Assembly: GCF_003984645.1 (NCBI RefSeq) | Contig: NZ_RWKI01000002.1 | Span: 248,001 to 312,000 of the forward strand | Source: Variovorax sp. MHTC-1 | Lineage (GTDB): Bacteria; Pseudomonadota; Gammaproteobacteria; Burkholderiales; Burkholderiaceae_C | DNA: 64,000 bases | Direction: 5' to 3' | In this document: positions 63,937 through 64,000 of the stretch, piece after piece | Layout of the letters: every line of letters begins with the position of its first letter | Numbering within the stretch: position 1 is the first letter of the stretch | The notes under the pieces: model-generated | Told to the model about the DNA's origin: nothing | The model's database searches: none | The model's input: only the letters and a program-made list of their open reading frames with translations | Position numbers and translations under genes: made by a program

Positions 63937-64000
63937 GCACGGCCCTCGACGCCCGTTTCTTCGACGGTCGCAGCAGCCGGCCGCACGCGGCGCGCCTGCA
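63933..64000 (+). CDS. Start of a probable M48 family metallopeptidase (runs off the window)
   Basis: A GTG at 63933 overlaps the yjgN stop (GTGA) and the frame is open to the window edge: STALDARFFDGRSSRPHAAR. The FFDGRSS start and the position match M48 metallopeptidases that follow yjgN. Only 22 codons are visible, so the zinc motif is not seen. Confidence 0.55.
   Translation, partial: MSTALDARFFDGRSSRPHAARL

Overview
The window is GC-rich (about two thirds G+C by eye), densely packed, and carries no rRNA, tRNA or CRISPR array. Gene content points to a betaproteobacterium of the family Comamonadaceae, most likely Variovorax or a close relative: a fused indolepyruvate oxidoreductase with a divergent Lrp regulator, TctABC transporters, a YhdP-glnE-rlpA neighbourhood, a YjgN/M48 pair, and two families of GC-rich palindromic repeats. 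The genus is inferred from gene content only.

Layout. 1-10 kb: start of an indolepyruvate oxidoreductase gene, a divergent Lrp regulator, an MFS exporter, a five-gene heme-copper cytochrome oxidase operon, a small membrane protein, and an AraC/OsmC pair. 10-14 kb: two SAM methyltransferases separated by a 268-bp inverted-repeat element, then a glycerophosphodiesterase. 13.8-20.5 kb: a tetronate (threonate-type) catabolic operon (ltnD-otnK-otnC-otnI) ending in a cytosine-deaminase-like amidohydrolase, with a LysR regulator upstream.

21.4-37.3 kb: a large minus-strand oxalate block. It holds oxc, two frc-type CoA-transferases, a PAS protein, a SucCD-like CoA ligase, a FAH-family enzyme, a PanE-like reductase and a pyruvate kinase. 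Upstream lies a tripartite tricarboxylate transporter operon (tctC-tctB-tctA) that ends in an unusual cytidylate-kinase-like/BON fusion. A Crp/Fnr regulator is divergent from oxc. The same FNR-type palindrome (TTGACC-NN-GGTCAA) plus a conserved flank occurs in the oxc/crp gap and upstream of tctC, which suggests one regulon for uptake and breakdown. The PanE-like gene is a candidate oxalyl-CoA reductase, so the block may both burn oxalate (Frc/Oxc) and assimilate it through glyoxylate.

37.4-39 kb: a small accessory patch with a 79-residue protein (paralogue of one at 20.2 kb) under a palindromic promoter and a toxin-antitoxin-like HTH/nucleotidyltransferase pair. 39-42.3 kb: a stand-alone homodimeric pyruvate dehydrogenase E1, with a repeat inserted in frame, and a divergent Lrp regulator. 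42.3-45.5 kb: a membrane cluster (glycosyltransferase-like protein, HAD-UbiA fusion, small drug/metabolite transporter). 45.5-64 kb: mostly housekeeping envelope and nitrogen genes (mltA, an OmpA lipoprotein, a two-component pair, a nitrilase-family amidase, yhdP, glnE, rlpA), an ECF41 sigma factor, a ferritin-like protein, a periplasmic glutathione peroxidase, a GST, yjgN and the start of an M48 peptidase.

Two features run through the whole window. One is a set of intercistronic GC-rich hairpin repeats that sit just behind stop codons in a constant orientation. The other is a pair of about 267-bp elements with GGGCCTGT-tipped terminal inverted repeats.
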